Positions 1-8,267 of a DNA stretch of 64,000 nt are shown here, piece after piece. A model generated the notes under the pieces. That model did not search any database, was not told the origin of the DNA, and worked only from the letters and a program-made list of their open reading frames with translations. The position numbers and the translations under genes are program-made. The DNA comes from Flavobacterium azizsancarii (GTDB lineage: Bacteria > Bacteroidota > Bacteroidia > Flavobacteriales > Flavobacteriaceae), in the NCBI RefSeq assembly GCF_027980145.1, contig NZ_JAMZNK010000007.1, forward strand, positions 101,854-165,853, in the 5' to 3' direction. Within the stretch, counting starts at the first letter, position 1; each line of letters begins with the position of its first letter.

Positions 1-20
1 ATTGGGATTTTTTTCTTTGC

Positions 21-506
21 CTACTTCACAAATTGCTTCTCTTTTTCAGAGAAACTTTTCGATTGCAAAACAAAGTCTTTTATGTATTCTTTCAAAACAC
101 CGGTTTGTGCAGCGTAATGATCGGTGATGAATTTTTTATCTTCTTTTATGTTCTTTTTATAGCCGGTAATTCCGGGAACATCTTCCTGAATACTCAATCG
201 AATCATTCTGATTTCGATATTGTTCGGATCGCTTTTTAAAGTAGCTTCAAGCAATTTTGCGCCTTCTTTGAAACGAGAGATTTTACTTCCTATAAGATTT
301 TCAAATTTCGAATCTACCAAAATAGAAGCCGCTTTATAAGCCACTAAAATTTTCTCATCGTTATTTGAAATTGCGGAAAGTTTTTCTGTAAATTCTTTAG
401 CGTTTGCTTCTGATTTTGCAACATCAGGATAAATTTTTCTGATAGTGGCCAAATCTGGAGTTCCGGCAAAATTGACCCAAAGAAGTAATGATAATAGTAA
501 TTTCAT
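21..506 (-). CDS. Exported helical protein of unknown function, last visible gene of the pigment cluster
   Basis: 161 residues. The first ~15 residues are a hydrophobic, probably cleaved, signal (MKLLLSLLLWVNFAG). The rest is predicted helical and charged, with a TPR-like stretch (residues ~75-115, including LKSDPNNIEIRMIRL) but no catalytic motif I recognise. The start lies 2 nt after the stop of the hotdog dehydratase gene, so it is very likely co-transcribed with the flexirubin genes. A small exported protein at this place could serve pigment delivery to the outer membrane together with the LolA-like protein; that is inference from position only. Confidence 0.6.
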   Translation of the reverse strand: MKLLLSLLLWVNFAGTPDLATIRKIYPDVAKSEANAKEFTEKLSAISNNDEKILVAYKAASILVDSKFENLIGSKISRFKEGAKLLEATLKSDPNNIEIRMIRLSIQEDVPGITGYKKNIKEDKKFITDHYAAQTGVLKEYIKDFVLQSKSFSEKEKQFVK

Positions 507-508
507 AG

Positions 509-880
509 TTATAGTTTTTTATACATGTTGCTTAATTTCAGAGCAACAGTGTCGTTAAAATATGTGGTGTTTTTCACCTTTACCAAATCATCTTCTGTGG
601 TTGTAACGTCAAGCTCCAGACGTAATTCGGGATTTGTTTCCGGATTAATCAATGCCATGAATTTTACGTTTGTAAGAGTTTGAATCATCAAAGTACTTTT
701 TGTAATAGATTCTGTAAGTTCTTTGATAATTTGAATCATGCAAACGCCCGGCATAATTGGGTTTCCTGGAAAATGACCTTTAAAAACCTCATGATTGGCA
801 TTAACTAATATACGAATATTATATTTAGCATCTCCTGTTTTTTCTTCAGAAATTACTTTGTAAAAGTCTTTTAATACCAT
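509..880 (-). CDS. FabZ/ApeI-like hotdog 3-hydroxyacyl-ACP dehydratase with Gln at the usual Glu position
   Basis: 123 residues, single hotdog domain. It carries the FabZ-type signature GHFPGNPIMPG (residues 35-45) with the catalytic His at H36. In FabZ the second catalytic residue is the Glu of ILEAMAQ; here the aligned position is Gln50 (VCMIQIIKE). The family dehydrates 3-hydroxyacyl-ACP to the trans-2-enoyl thioester during polyene chain building. The E-to-Q change suggests an altered mechanism, a binding role, or work as part of a heteromer with the hotdog proteins at 13,837-14,735. It is short compared with FabZ (~145-150 residues). It ends 2 nt before the exported protein gene. Confidence 0.75.
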   Translation of the reverse strand: MVLKDFYKVISEEKTGDAKYNIRILVNANHEVFKGHFPGNPIMPGVCMIQIIKELTESITKSTLMIQTLTNVKFMALINPETNPELRLELDVTTTEDDLVKVKNTTYFNDTVALKLSNMYKKL

Positions 881-886
881 AATTTT

Positions 887-1528
887 TTATTTTACTTTGA
901 AAGTATAAGCGGCTCCAAATTGAAAAACCAAATTATTATTATTTGTAGAATCAGCATAATAATTGGTAAAAGCATTCGTAAAACCTTTTTTTACTCTTGC
1001 TTCAAATGCAATACCATTTTTTAAACTGTAACCTAATCCTGCAATCATTCCCAAATCAATATCATCACCTTTATTAAAATTGTAATCTTTTGCTTTAGGG
1101 TTTGCTTTAATATCGTCAGCAACTAAAATATCAAAAAAAGGTCCGGCTAAAACATAAAAGTTTTCACTAAAATTAAATTTATTTATGGTAATTGCCGAAA
1201 TATACTGTAATGAGGCATTTACAGTTCCGCTATCATATGTAGTGCTGTAAGTATTAGTCTGCGGATTGTAATTGCTTGTGCTTCCCATACTCGCAGTTCC
1301 TTTTGCTCCTTGTCTTGAGTAGGTTATTTCAGGTTGAAGCGTATAAAATCCGGAAAGTTTTAAGGCTCCAAAAGCACCTATATAAAAATCTGTTTTGCTG
1401 TCAAGTTCTGATTTTGTTAATTTTGATAAATTTAATCCGGCATGAATTCCTGGTCTAAAAGTAACTTGAGCATTTGATTTGAAAATCCCTATTACTATCA
1501 GAAGAGTAATTGCAATTTGTTTGTTCAT
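887..1528 (-). CDS. Outer-membrane beta-barrel protein (PorT/OMP_b-brl type)
   Basis: 213 residues. Signal peptide at residues 1-20 (cleavage around SNAQ), then a repeated pattern of amphipathic strands (HAGLNLSKL, FYIGAFGALKLSG, LQPEITYSRQGAKG, GLGYSLKNGIAFEARVKKGF) and a C-terminal aromatic/hydrophobic strand FGAAYTFKVK typical of Bacteroidota small barrels. It is a paralogue of the next gene upstream: both share LQPEITYSRQG and GLTFEAR/GIAFEAR-like strands and end in YTFKVK. Pore, assembly or structural role unknown. It lies 6 nt from the hotdog gene, in the same direction as the pigment genes. Confidence 0.75.
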   Translation of the reverse strand: MNKQIAITLLIVIGIFKSNAQVTFRPGIHAGLNLSKLTKSELDSKTDFYIGAFGALKLSGFYTLQPEITYSRQGAKGTASMGSTSNYNPQTNTYSTTYDSGTVNASLQYISAITINKFNFSENFYVLAGPFFDILVADDIKANPKAKDYNFNKGDDIDLGMIAGLGYSLKNGIAFEARVKKGFTNAFTNYYADSTNNNNLVFQFGAAYTFKVK

Positions 1529-1576
1529 CTTTGTTTGTATGGTCTTAAGGTTAGTTTAAATTAAAATAGTTAAGAT

Positions 1577-2179
1577 TTATTTTACTTTAAAAGTGTAACT
1601 AATACCTATCTGGAAAACCTGATTCAGGATAAAATCGTTGTAGCGATAACCATTATCATTATCAACTCCGTCGTAACCATAAATATCAATTAAACCTTGT
1701 TTTAATCTTGCTTCAAACGTTAATCCGTTTGGCAATGTATATCCAACACCACCAACAATGGCAAGGTCAAAATTTTCAGGATTACTGTTGATATAATTGT
1801 CAGAAATTTTTAAATCAAAAGACGGTCCTCCTAAAATGTGAAAACCTTTACCACCAATGTTAAATTTTGCAACAGCACCTAGCGTTAAGTAGTTTAATTC
1901 ATAATTTACATAACGATCACTATAGCCGTTTCCAAAAAATTCTCTTCCTTCATCGCCTTGTCTTGAATACGTTATCTCAGGCTGTAACGAAAAATATTTA
2001 TTAAATTTAATGTTCACTAATCCACCAATATAAAAATCTGCTTTAGATCGATTATCATCAATATTCGTTAAAGTTGATAAATTCAGACCTCCACGAAGTC
2101 CCGGACTAACCGTTACCTGTGCAGTCGATGTTATGATACCAATAAATAAAACAAAGACAATTACGGTTATTTTTTTCAT
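1577..2179 (-). CDS. Outer-membrane beta-barrel protein, paralogue of the neighbour
   Basis: 200 residues. Signal peptide of ~20 residues ending TSTAQ, then the same barrel strand series as the protein at 887-1528 (GLRGGLNLSTL, FYIGGLVNIKF, LQPEITYSRQGDEG, VGYTLPNGLTFEARLKQG) and the same C-terminus YTFKVK. The two genes are 48 nt apart and arose by tandem duplication. Placement within a cluster for an outer-membrane pigment makes a link to envelope organisation plausible, but nothing in the sequence proves it. Confidence 0.75.
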   Translation of the reverse strand: MKKITVIVFVLFIGIITSTAQVTVSPGLRGGLNLSTLTNIDDNRSKADFYIGGLVNIKFNKYFSLQPEITYSRQGDEGREFFGNGYSDRYVNYELNYLTLGAVAKFNIGGKGFHILGGPSFDLKISDNYINSNPENFDLAIVGGVGYTLPNGLTFEARLKQGLIDIYGYDGVDNDNGYRYNDFILNQVFQIGISYTFKVK

Positions 2180-2216
2180 TTTGGTTTGATTTTAAGTTTA
2201 TGATTCGATTAAAATT

Positions 2217-2852
2217 TTATTCTGATTTGAAATAATTCAGCTCAATTTTCAACTTAATATTCTGATGAATAATCTGAATTTTCTCGGCAAAAATATTGTT
2301 TTCTGAACTAAATATCAGTGTAAAATTTTCTTTTGTTTTAGAAGAATGAACGACTTTCTCTAATTTATGATCTTTTTTCGAGATAAAGAGATAGTTATCA
2401 CGTTTGCCGTCTTTCGATTTATAGATTTCATCTGAGTCATTCTCAAATTGTTCCTGAACCAGATATTCTTTTTTTAGCAGTAAACGAAAATCTTCTTTCA
2501 AAGTATTGACGAGGATCTTTCGATCTAATTCTGATACAATCGAATTGACTTTGAAACTGTTGTCAGAGATCTCAAAATCCAGCAATTTATTACCAAATTC
2601 AGTTGTAAAAACGATTCTATGTACTGTGTCATTTATTTTTTTAGCAATAAAAATTCCGCTAATTTCATTTCCGTAGACTGTGATATTGGTTTTATAAACA
2701 TAATCTGTTTTTGAATCTGAGAAATAGGGAACCTCATAAGATGTTTTGTCTAATTTTTTAGGGATGTAATTTTTTGTGACAGAGCCACAAGAAATTAAAA
2801 CAATCGCCAGAAAGCAATTAATTAGTGAAAATTGAATCGTCGATTTTTGCAT
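2217..2852 (-). CDS. Lipoprotein of unknown function, overlapping the LolA-like gene
   Basis: 211 residues. A type II signal peptide ends in the lipobox LISC (Cys22), so the mature protein is lipid-anchored. The rest is beta-rich with no catalytic motif recognised (EISGIFIAKK, IVFTTEFGNKLLDFEI). The start codon lies 35 nt inside the 3' end of the LolA-like gene, and no later Met precedes the lipobox, so the overlap seems real and suggests translational coupling. A lipoprotein coupled to a LolA-like carrier in a pigment cluster could be a LolB-like acceptor; this is inference from pairing and envelope logic. Confidence 0.6.
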   Translation of the reverse strand: MQKSTIQFSLINCFLAIVLISCGSVTKNYIPKKLDKTSYEVPYFSDSKTDYVYKTNITVYGNEISGIFIAKKINDTVHRIVFTTEFGNKLLDFEISDNSFKVNSIVSELDRKILVNTLKEDFRLLLKKEYLVQEQFENDSDEIYKSKDGKRDNYLFISKKDHKLEKVVHSSKTKENFTLIFSSENNIFAEKIQIIHQNIKLKIELNYFKSE

Positions 2853-3444
2853 TGATCACTTTGTTTTTAAGTACAATTCGGGTATAGTCTTCAGATGATT
2901 CTAATAATTTTACTTGAACCACCGTTGCTTCATCTTTGTCAAAAGTGAGTTCAATTTGTTTGATGTATTTTTTTAGCGTTGCATCTTTCGGAACAAATTT
3001 CGCCAAATTTTGTCCCTTTATTTTAAAGTACGAAATCGTAAATGCTGCATCGTCGAACATATTTCCGCTCACGCTTCCAACGATTAATTTATTGATACGG
3101 CCAAAGATTTTGCTGTTGCCAATATCAACCGCGCTTTTCTTTCCTTCGTCATTGATCAGGATTTTTCCGTTTTTAAAAACGATACTATAATTGTATGGTT
3201 TTTTATATTGCCATTGTAAAAGACCAGGTTCTTTAAAAATCATTTTACCCGAAGTTTCAATGTCTTTCGATAAAAAATCCAAATGTTTGTATTGTACAAA
3301 ATCAGTACTTAAGGTTTTGATTTTTTTCGAAACCACATTTACATCCTGCTTGAAAGCTGCAATTTCAGCATCCGTCATTTTTTGTTCCTGAGCAAACAAA
3401 TTGCCTGAAATAAATAGAATTAGTAGGGCTATTTTAGTTTTCAT
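2818..3444 (-). CDS. LolA-like outer-membrane lipid/lipoprotein carrier
   Basis: 208 residues. Signal peptide at residues 1-18 (LFISGNLFAQ), then a LolA-type fold: KTLSTDFVQYKHLDFLSKDIETSGKMIFKEPGLLQWQYKKPYNYSIVFKNGKILIND fits the LolA core of amphipathic strands around a hydrophobic cavity. LolA proteins carry lipidated cargo across the periplasm. A LolA paralogue encoded inside an aryl-polyene/flexirubin cluster, rather than with housekeeping genes, suggests it handles the lipid-like pigment or its carrier. The downstream lipoprotein gene overlaps it by 35 nt. Confidence 0.75.
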   Translation of the reverse strand: MKTKIALLILFISGNLFAQEQKMTDAEIAAFKQDVNVVSKKIKTLSTDFVQYKHLDFLSKDIETSGKMIFKEPGLLQWQYKKPYNYSIVFKNGKILINDEGKKSAVDIGNSKIFGRINKLIVGSVSGNMFDDAAFTISYFKIKGQNLAKFVPKDATLKKYIKQIELTFDKDEATVVQVKLLESSEDYTRIVLKNKVINAKIDDSIFTN

Positions 3445-3467
3445 AGATTGTTATAAGGTGTTTAGCA

Positions 3468-3500
3468 AGACCTAACAGGTTTTTAAAACCTGTTAGGTCT
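3468..3500. repeat. 16-bp perfect inverted repeat in the gap before the deacetylase operon segment
   Basis: AGACCTAACAGGTTTT (3468-3483) and its exact reverse complement (3485-3500) are separated by one base. It lies between the end of the deacetylase gene and the start of the LolA-like gene, and would form a long hairpin in RNA from either strand. It could attenuate the distal part of the operon. There is no long U-tract, so it looks more like a dispersed palindromic repeat than a classical terminator. Confidence 0.7.
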
Positions 3501-3522
3501 AACCTGATGAGTTCCTGTTCTA

Positions 3523-4305
3523 TTAGCGTTCAATTCCATAAGCATTAAGATTCAAAAGTTCTTCGATTGAAATCACTTTGTAATTGTTTTGTTGCAAAAA
3601 TTGCAAAAACTGTTCCAATACCAAAACCGAGTGTGATGCGGTATCATGCAAAAGTACGATTCCGCCGGGAGAAACACGTTTTATAATGCGATTGAAAATC
3701 AATTCCTTATTTTTTGTTCCTCCATCAAGCGACCGAATATTCCAGCCAATTACTTTATGTCCGGTTATTTTCAATGCTCGCCTGATCGAAGGCGTTGTAA
3801 CTCCATAAGGCGGACGAAAGAAATTTATTTTTCCAGAAGTAAATCTTTCCAGAAGCTGATCTGTTTTTTCAATTTCTTCTTTGATCGTTTCAGCATTATA
3901 AAAATCAAAAAATTTAGAATGACTGTACGAATGATTTCCAACCAAATGTCCGTCAGCAATAATTTGTTTTAAGATTTCAGGATGCGCTTCAATATTTTTT
4001 CCAATGCAAAAAAAAATCGCTTTTACATCGTATTTTTTTAATAGATCTAAAACTTCTAAAGTAAAAATACTTGGTCCGTCATCAAAAGTAATGGCAATTT
4101 TCTTTTCTGTTTCTGAGGAATTATTGCAGTAAGCTTTTACATGATAATCAGAAGAAATTCGGGAAGAGCCAATGGCGTTAATTCCCAGCCAAATCAAAAC
4201 AATTGCGATAAACCATAACCAGCTAATTGCTGTATAAAAGTTCAGAAGAACGAGTAAAAGCAATAAAAAGAGAAAGAATAACGAAATGTTTTTATGCGTT
4301 ATCAT
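3523..4305 (-). CDS. Membrane-anchored polysaccharide deacetylase-family protein (NodB homology)
   Basis: 260 residues. Two hydrophobic segments (residues ~8-27 and 29-46) anchor it in the membrane. The NodB domain then has all usual motifs: TFDDGP (73-78, metal Asp), HSYSH (125-129, metal His pair), RPPYG (164-168) and LLHD (218-221). The family removes N- or O-acyl groups from carbohydrates using a divalent metal. Its role in pigment formation is not known; it could act on an ester or an envelope glycan. Its start overlaps the stop of the Cys-less ketosynthase by 4 nt (ATGA), so it is translationally coupled to the cluster. Confidence 0.8.
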   Translation of the reverse strand: MITHKNISLFFLFLLLLLVLLNFYTAISWLWFIAIVLIWLGINAIGSSRISSDYHVKAYCNNSSETEKKIAITFDDGPSIFTLEVLDLLKKYDVKAIFFCIGKNIEAHPEILKQIIADGHLVGNHSYSHSKFFDFYNAETIKEEIEKTDQLLERFTSGKINFFRPPYGVTTPSIRRALKITGHKVIGWNIRSLDGGTKNKELIFNRIIKRVSPGGIVLLHDTASHSVLVLEQFLQFLQQNNYKVISIEELLNLNAYGIER

Positions 4306-5363
4306 TTTGATATCAACGTAAAACTATGGTTTTTACCATTCAATTGATTGTACAATAAAAGGGTATTATAAACTGGTTTTTCGACCGAATTTACTTTTAT
4401 GATTTCAGGAATTTCCTGAGTTTTAATAATTTTAGAAGCCATCCATAAAGCAAAAGCAGAAGCAGTATCGTATTCACCACTTAAATGTTTATAATATAAT
4501 TGAGGTATTTCTGCGAAAGCATTTTCAGCAAGATTTCTATAATAGTTTTCGAAATCTGCATTTCCGTCAAAACCTAAAACTAAAGCATCTAGATCTGAAA
4601 TTTCTAAATTATTAGCTTTCAAAAAGGATTTAATTTCTGCCTCAATTTCATTTTCTTCCAGTGTATTTACAATAGCAATATCCAGAATTTCAGCATATGT
4701 ATTGTCTTTTCTTTCATTTTCTAAAACAAAAAAACTGGCACCTTCTCCGTAAACAGCACCACTTGTTGTAGAATTCAAAAGATCATAAGGCGCTAAATTA
4801 TCAGCTTTGATACGTCCGTTTAATTTGAAAAGGGCAGTAGTATAATCGCCATTTTCATCAACTCCCCCAATTAAAACAGATTGGGCTTCGTCTTCTTCGA
4901 TTTGCATTTTAGCATCTAAAAGAGCCGATTCAAAAGAAACAGCGCCATTTACATACGTAAAATTATAACCTTTACATTGCTGCAACAAAGCGATTTGAGC
5001 ACCAACAGTATTATGCGTAGATTGAATAAAAGAAGTTGGTGTGAGATATTCTTCGTTATTATCCAGAATACTTTTTAGGAATTTTTCAGAATCTTCGATA
5101 CATCCTAAACCGGTTCCGGTAATAATTGCATCAACATTTTCGATGTTTGCATCTTTCAGAGCAAGGGCCGAAGCAACGATTCCGTTTTTCACGCCTTTTG
5201 CCATTCTTCTGCTTGCTGCCGGAGAAATATAATCTTTGTAAACAGGAGGAACGATTGCTAATACATTTTGATTATGATTGACAACGGCTTCTTCTAAAAA
5301 AACAGTATCAAATGTTTTTTGAGTCGAAATACAGCCTACTCCATTTATATATGTTCTTTTCAT
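4302..5363 (-). CDS. Cys-less ketosynthase, chain-length-factor-like partner
   Basis: 353 residues from the internal Met at 5363, which sits 1 nt after the stop of the upstream active ketosynthase; the longer frame to 5411 would overlap it needlessly. Thiolase-fold motifs are present (YINGVGCIS at the start, TGTGLG, LIGGVDE), but the nucleophile segment reads TYVNGAVSF with Val142 where Cys is expected, and the HGTATP loop is not recognisable. This is what is seen in KS-beta/chain-length factors, including the ApeC partner of ApeO in aryl polyene systems. It therefore probably forms a heterodimer with the next gene's product and sets polyene length. It is shorter than an active FabF (~410 residues). 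Confidence 0.8.
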   Translation of the reverse strand: MKRTYINGVGCISTQKTFDTVFLEEAVVNHNQNVLAIVPPVYKDYISPAASRRMAKGVKNGIVASALALKDANIENVDAIITGTGLGCIEDSEKFLKSILDNNEEYLTPTSFIQSTHNTVGAQIALLQQCKGYNFTYVNGAVSFESALLDAKMQIEEDEAQSVLIGGVDENGDYTTALFKLNGRIKADNLAPYDLLNSTTSGAVYGEGASFFVLENERKDNTYAEILDIAIVNTLEENEIEAEIKSFLKANNLEISDLDALVLGFDGNADFENYYRNLAENAFAEIPQLYYKHLSGEYDTASAFALWMASKIIKTQEIPEIIKVNSVEKPVYNTLLLYNQLNGKNHSFTLISK

Positions 5364-5364
5364 T

Positions 5365-6564
5365 TTAGCTTTTTGAAAATATAAGGGTAGAACAATTTCC
5401 TCCAAAACCAAAAGAGTTGGATAAAACGTGTTCGATGTTTTTATTTTTTAAGGAAGTTTGAGGTTGTAAATCAAATTCTTCCATCTGATTTTCGAAATTC
5501 AAATTCGGGTAAACCACATTATTCTGAATTGCCAAAACACTGTAAACAGCTTCAATGGCCGCCGCTGCTGCCAAAGTATGTCCTGTAAAAGGTTTCGTTG
5601 AACTAAAATCAGGAACTTTTTCATCCTGATAAATTCTCTTTAAAGCTCTTCCTTCAGATAAATCATTGTTTGGCGTTGCCGTTCCGTGTACATTAATGTA
5701 ATCTATTTGCGAAGGTTTTAAACCTGAAATATCAAAAGCTTTTTTCATTGCTAAATAAGCACCATCTCCGTTTTCTGAAGATGCAGTTTGATGAAAAGCA
5801 TCATTTGCATTTCCGTAACCAGAGACACGAGCCAGTACTTTTTTGTTTTGTCTCGCCACAATTTCATCTGATTCTAAAACCAAATATGCTGCTGCTTCGC
5901 CAAGGTTTAATCCCTTGCGTTCGTTGTCAAACGGTTTGTTGAAATCGTCTGATAAAATCATCAAAGCTTTAAATCCGTTAATGGTGAATTTTGCCAAACC
6001 ATCAGCTCCGCCCACAATTACACGATCTAATTTTCCGGTTTTAATTAATCTGGCACCCAGCATAATCGCGTTTGCTGCAGAGGAACAAGCCGTACTAATT
6101 GTTGTAACGATTCCTTTTAAACCCAATTCCTCGGCAATTTTTTCTGCAACATCGCCGCCATCGTGACAAGTAATGTATTTAATAAGTTCCGGATGTGTGA
6201 AATAATCGTAATAGTGTCTTTCAGTCATGTCCATTCCGCCCACACTTGTAGCCGAAATAAGTCCGGTTCTGAATTCGTTTATCGATGTAATTCCTGCATT
6301 TTCAACAGCTTGTTTGGCTGCCAAAGTACCAATCATTGCCGTTCTTGAAAAGTTATTATCTTCTGTAAGTTGTAATTCTTCAACCAATTCTTCATTGGTT
6401 TTTTTGATTTCTCCTACCTTAATAACATCCGCATGAATTGTCGAAATATTTGTGATACGGGAAATGCCAATGTTATTTTCGATCAACGAAATATAATTTT
6501 CTTCGACTGAATTTCCAATCGAAGAGATGATTCCCATTCCCGTTATTGCAACACCTTTACTCAT
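5365..6564 (-). CDS. Beta-ketoacyl-ACP synthase II-type, polyene-extending ketosynthase
   Basis: 399 residues from Met at 6564 (MSKGVAITGMGI is the usual N-terminus; the frame extends to 6630 through the hairpin repeat). The Cys-His-His triad is intact: Cys160 in TISTACSS, His293 in HGTATP and His329 in FTGHT. It catalyses decarboxylative condensation of malonyl-ACP with the growing chain. The 1-nt spacing to a Cys-less partner makes a KS/CLF heterodimer likely, as in ApeO/ApeC. By analogy it would extend the 4-coumaroyl starter through successive rounds with the cluster's reductase and dehydratases. Confidence 0.88.
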   Translation of the reverse strand: MSKGVAITGMGIISSIGNSVEENYISLIENNIGISRITNISTIHADVIKVGEIKKTNEELVEELQLTEDNNFSRTAMIGTLAAKQAVENAGITSINEFRTGLISATSVGGMDMTERHYYDYFTHPELIKYITCHDGGDVAEKIAEELGLKGIVTTISTACSSAANAIMLGARLIKTGKLDRVIVGGADGLAKFTINGFKALMILSDDFNKPFDNERKGLNLGEAAAYLVLESDEIVARQNKKVLARVSGYGNANDAFHQTASSENGDGAYLAMKKAFDISGLKPSQIDYINVHGTATPNNDLSEGRALKRIYQDEKVPDFSSTKPFTGHTLAAAAAIEAVYSVLAIQNNVVYPNLNFENQMEEFDLQPQTSLKNKNIEHVLSNSFGFGGNCSTLIFSKS

Positions 6565-6601
6565 TAATTTTAGAGTTTTGATTTTAGATTGTAGATTCCA
6601 A

Positions 6602-6634
6602 AACTTTGTCAAAGTTTCAAACTTTGACAAAGTT
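6602..6634. repeat. 16-bp perfect inverted repeat upstream of the ketosynthase
   Basis: AACTTTGTCAAAGTTT (6602-6617) is followed after one base by its exact reverse complement (6619-6634). Each arm is itself nearly palindromic. The element sits between the ACP gene and the ketosynthase start. It is probably one of the dispersed palindromes of this genome and could stabilise or attenuate the mRNA. Confidence 0.7.
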
Positions 6635-6685
6635 GTACACCATTTGCGAAAACCTGTTTAACCTGTTTGATCCGCAGGCAGAAAT

Positions 6686-6943
6686 CTATTTTGTTCTGTT
6701 AGCGCTAATATAAGCTGCCATAGTTTCGATCGACTGAAAAATGGTTTTTCCTTCTTTGGGATCTACCAATTTAATTCCGTAATCTTTATCTAAAATCACG
6801 ATTAATTCAAGCGCATCAATCGAGTCTAAACCTAAACCATCTCCAAACAAAGGATCGTTATCAGCAATATCTTCAATTGCGATATCTTCAAGGTTTAAAG
6901 TAGTAATGATTTTGTTTTTTAATTCTTCTTTTAATGCTTCCAT
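6686..6943 (-). CDS. Acyl carrier protein (pigment cluster, first copy)
   Basis: 85 residues with the acidic four-helix ACP pattern and the phosphopantetheine site LGLDSIDALE, Ser41 being the attachment residue. The two ACPs of this window would carry the aryl-polyene and the resorcinol chains, or different stages of one. Its start is 2 nt after the stop of the short ketosynthase-like gene, so they are one transcript. It is distinct in sequence from the second ACP at 19,738-19,992. Confidence 0.92.
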   Translation of the reverse strand: MEALKEELKNKIITTLNLEDIAIEDIADNDPLFGDGLGLDSIDALELIVILDKDYGIKLVDPKEGKTIFQSIETMAAYISANRTK

Positions 6944-6945
6944 GA

Positions 6946-7563
6946 TTATTTATTATATAATGTATTGATATTTTCGTTTTTATATTTTGCGCTTTCTTCT
7001 TTGCTAATGGTGCAAAGAAAAGCCTTGTAATTATCATTAAAAAATTCTACCCAACCGCAAAGAACTATATCTGCCTTATTCGTATTCAGAAGAATATCCG
7101 AGTAGTTCGACATAAATTCAGTGTTAAAGGCGTCAAATATAAAGAAAGAATTTTCACTTTTCAGCTGATGGCGGATACTTATTTCGCCCAAACATATATT
7201 TGGGAGCGTATAAACGAAAACTGCAGGACTCGGAAAGTAGTTTTCTTTGTCTGAAATCGATTCTTGGTATTTAACATCAGTATCTAAACTTGAGGATTTA
7301 TTGGCTAAAACCAAAGCGATATTGTTTTCAGTTTCTAAAGAAGTTATCGGACTCAAAAGCAATTCGGATCCAAGAAAAGCCAGTTTACTCAAAGCATCCA
7401 TTTTGAAAAATTTCGGATATTGAATGTCAAAATTACGATAGGCTTGTTTAGAGAAATCCCCAAAATCTGTTGGTTCTATTTTGAATACAGAAGTTCCGTT
7501 CAAAACAATTTCGTTGTTTTGAATGGTGATATAATCGTGTATATATGTTTTGTTTTGAGTCAT
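6946..7563 (-). CDS. Short ketosynthase-like protein (N-terminal thiolase half, no Cys)
   Basis: 205 residues, about half the length of a normal ketosynthase. It resembles the short beta-ketoacyl-synthase N-terminal-like family of aryl polyene clusters: FFKMDALSKLAFLGSELLL, then ALVLANKSSSLDTD, then PSPAVFVYTLPNICLGEISIRHQL where a ketosynthase would have its nucleophile elbow. I see no catalytic Cys in that position. It may be a scaffold or second chain-length factor. It lies directly ahead of an ACP gene (gap 2 nt). The assignment rests on motif order and context, since identity to full ketosynthases is low. Confidence 0.6.
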   Translation of the reverse strand: MTQNKTYIHDYITIQNNEIVLNGTSVFKIEPTDFGDFSKQAYRNFDIQYPKFFKMDALSKLAFLGSELLLSPITSLETENNIALVLANKSSSLDTDVKYQESISDKENYFPSPAVFVYTLPNICLGEISIRHQLKSENSFFIFDAFNTEFMSNYSDILLNTNKADIVLCGWVEFFNDNYKAFLCTISKEESAKYKNENINTLYNK

Positions 7564-7655
7564 TTATTTAATTTAACACTAATTCCACAAATTAGCACGG
7601 ATTGGTTTGGGTTTAAATTACACTAATTACTCTGTGAAAATTAGTATCTTCTTTT

Positions 7656-8267
7656 TTAGGAAACCCAAGTATCAACAATATTCGTAATATGCCATTCTCC
7701 AGATTTGTTTTCAATTGTAATCTCAAATCCTCTTCCGCATTTTCCTCCCCCACATGAAGCTTTGGCAGATAAAACTCCATATGTCCTCGTTTCATTGAAA
7801 TGAATTTTATAAACTTTAATAGTGCCAACTGGCATTTTGCTTTTTTTATCATTTATGTCCCAATATATTTCCTCAGGAAATTTAGAAGCATATTGAAAAT
7901 TAAACTTTTTGTTATTTTTGAATGGAGTCAAATCAAATTTATCATCATTGATTCCATTGCTTACTACAAAATCATAGACACTGATTAAAATTCGTTTTTT
8001 GTAATTTTTAATACTGTCTTGTTCTATCTGATATCTTTTTAATTTATCATGATAACCAATAGTATCTTCTTTATTAGTCTTAAAATCTAGCCTTGGCATC
8101 GGAGGCGGTTCCAGAGTTCTTCTATCCATATAAATAGAATCTACAATTTCGACAAAGACACTATTCATAACGTCTTTTTCAAAATCCGATTCAGATACTT
8201 CTTTCTTTTTGCATCCAAAAGATGAAAGAAGAACTAGTGTTATAAATATGAATTTTGATAATTTCAT
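7656..8267 (-). CDS. Lipoprotein of unknown function, possibly inserted in the cluster
   Basis: 203 residues with a type II signal (LVLLSSFGC, lipid Cys19) followed by KKKEVSESD. No family recognised. A Cys/Gly-rich turn SCGGGKCGRGFEI near residue 170 is followed by ENKSGEWHITNIVDTWVS, giving an ordinary beta-rich C-terminus. It is separated from both neighbours by ~90-110 nt of repeat-like sequence (variants of ...ATTAGTGCAATTCGTG), unlike the tightly packed pigment genes, so it is probably a later insertion unrelated to pigment synthesis. Confidence 0.6.
   Translation of the reverse strand: MKLSKFIFITLVLLSSFGCKKKEVSESDFEKDVMNSVFVEIVDSIYMDRRTLEPPPMPRLDFKTNKEDTIGYHDKLKRYQIEQDSIKNYKKRILISVYDFVVSNGINDDKFDLTPFKNNKKFNFQYASKFPEEIYWDINDKKSKMPVGTIKVYKIHFNETRTYGVLSAKASCGGGKCGRGFEITIENKSGEWHITNIVDTWVS

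Noticed and set aside
7613..7852. Minus-strand ORF of 79 codons
   Set aside because: It lies in another frame inside the lipoprotein gene at 7656-8267 and has no start context or domain.
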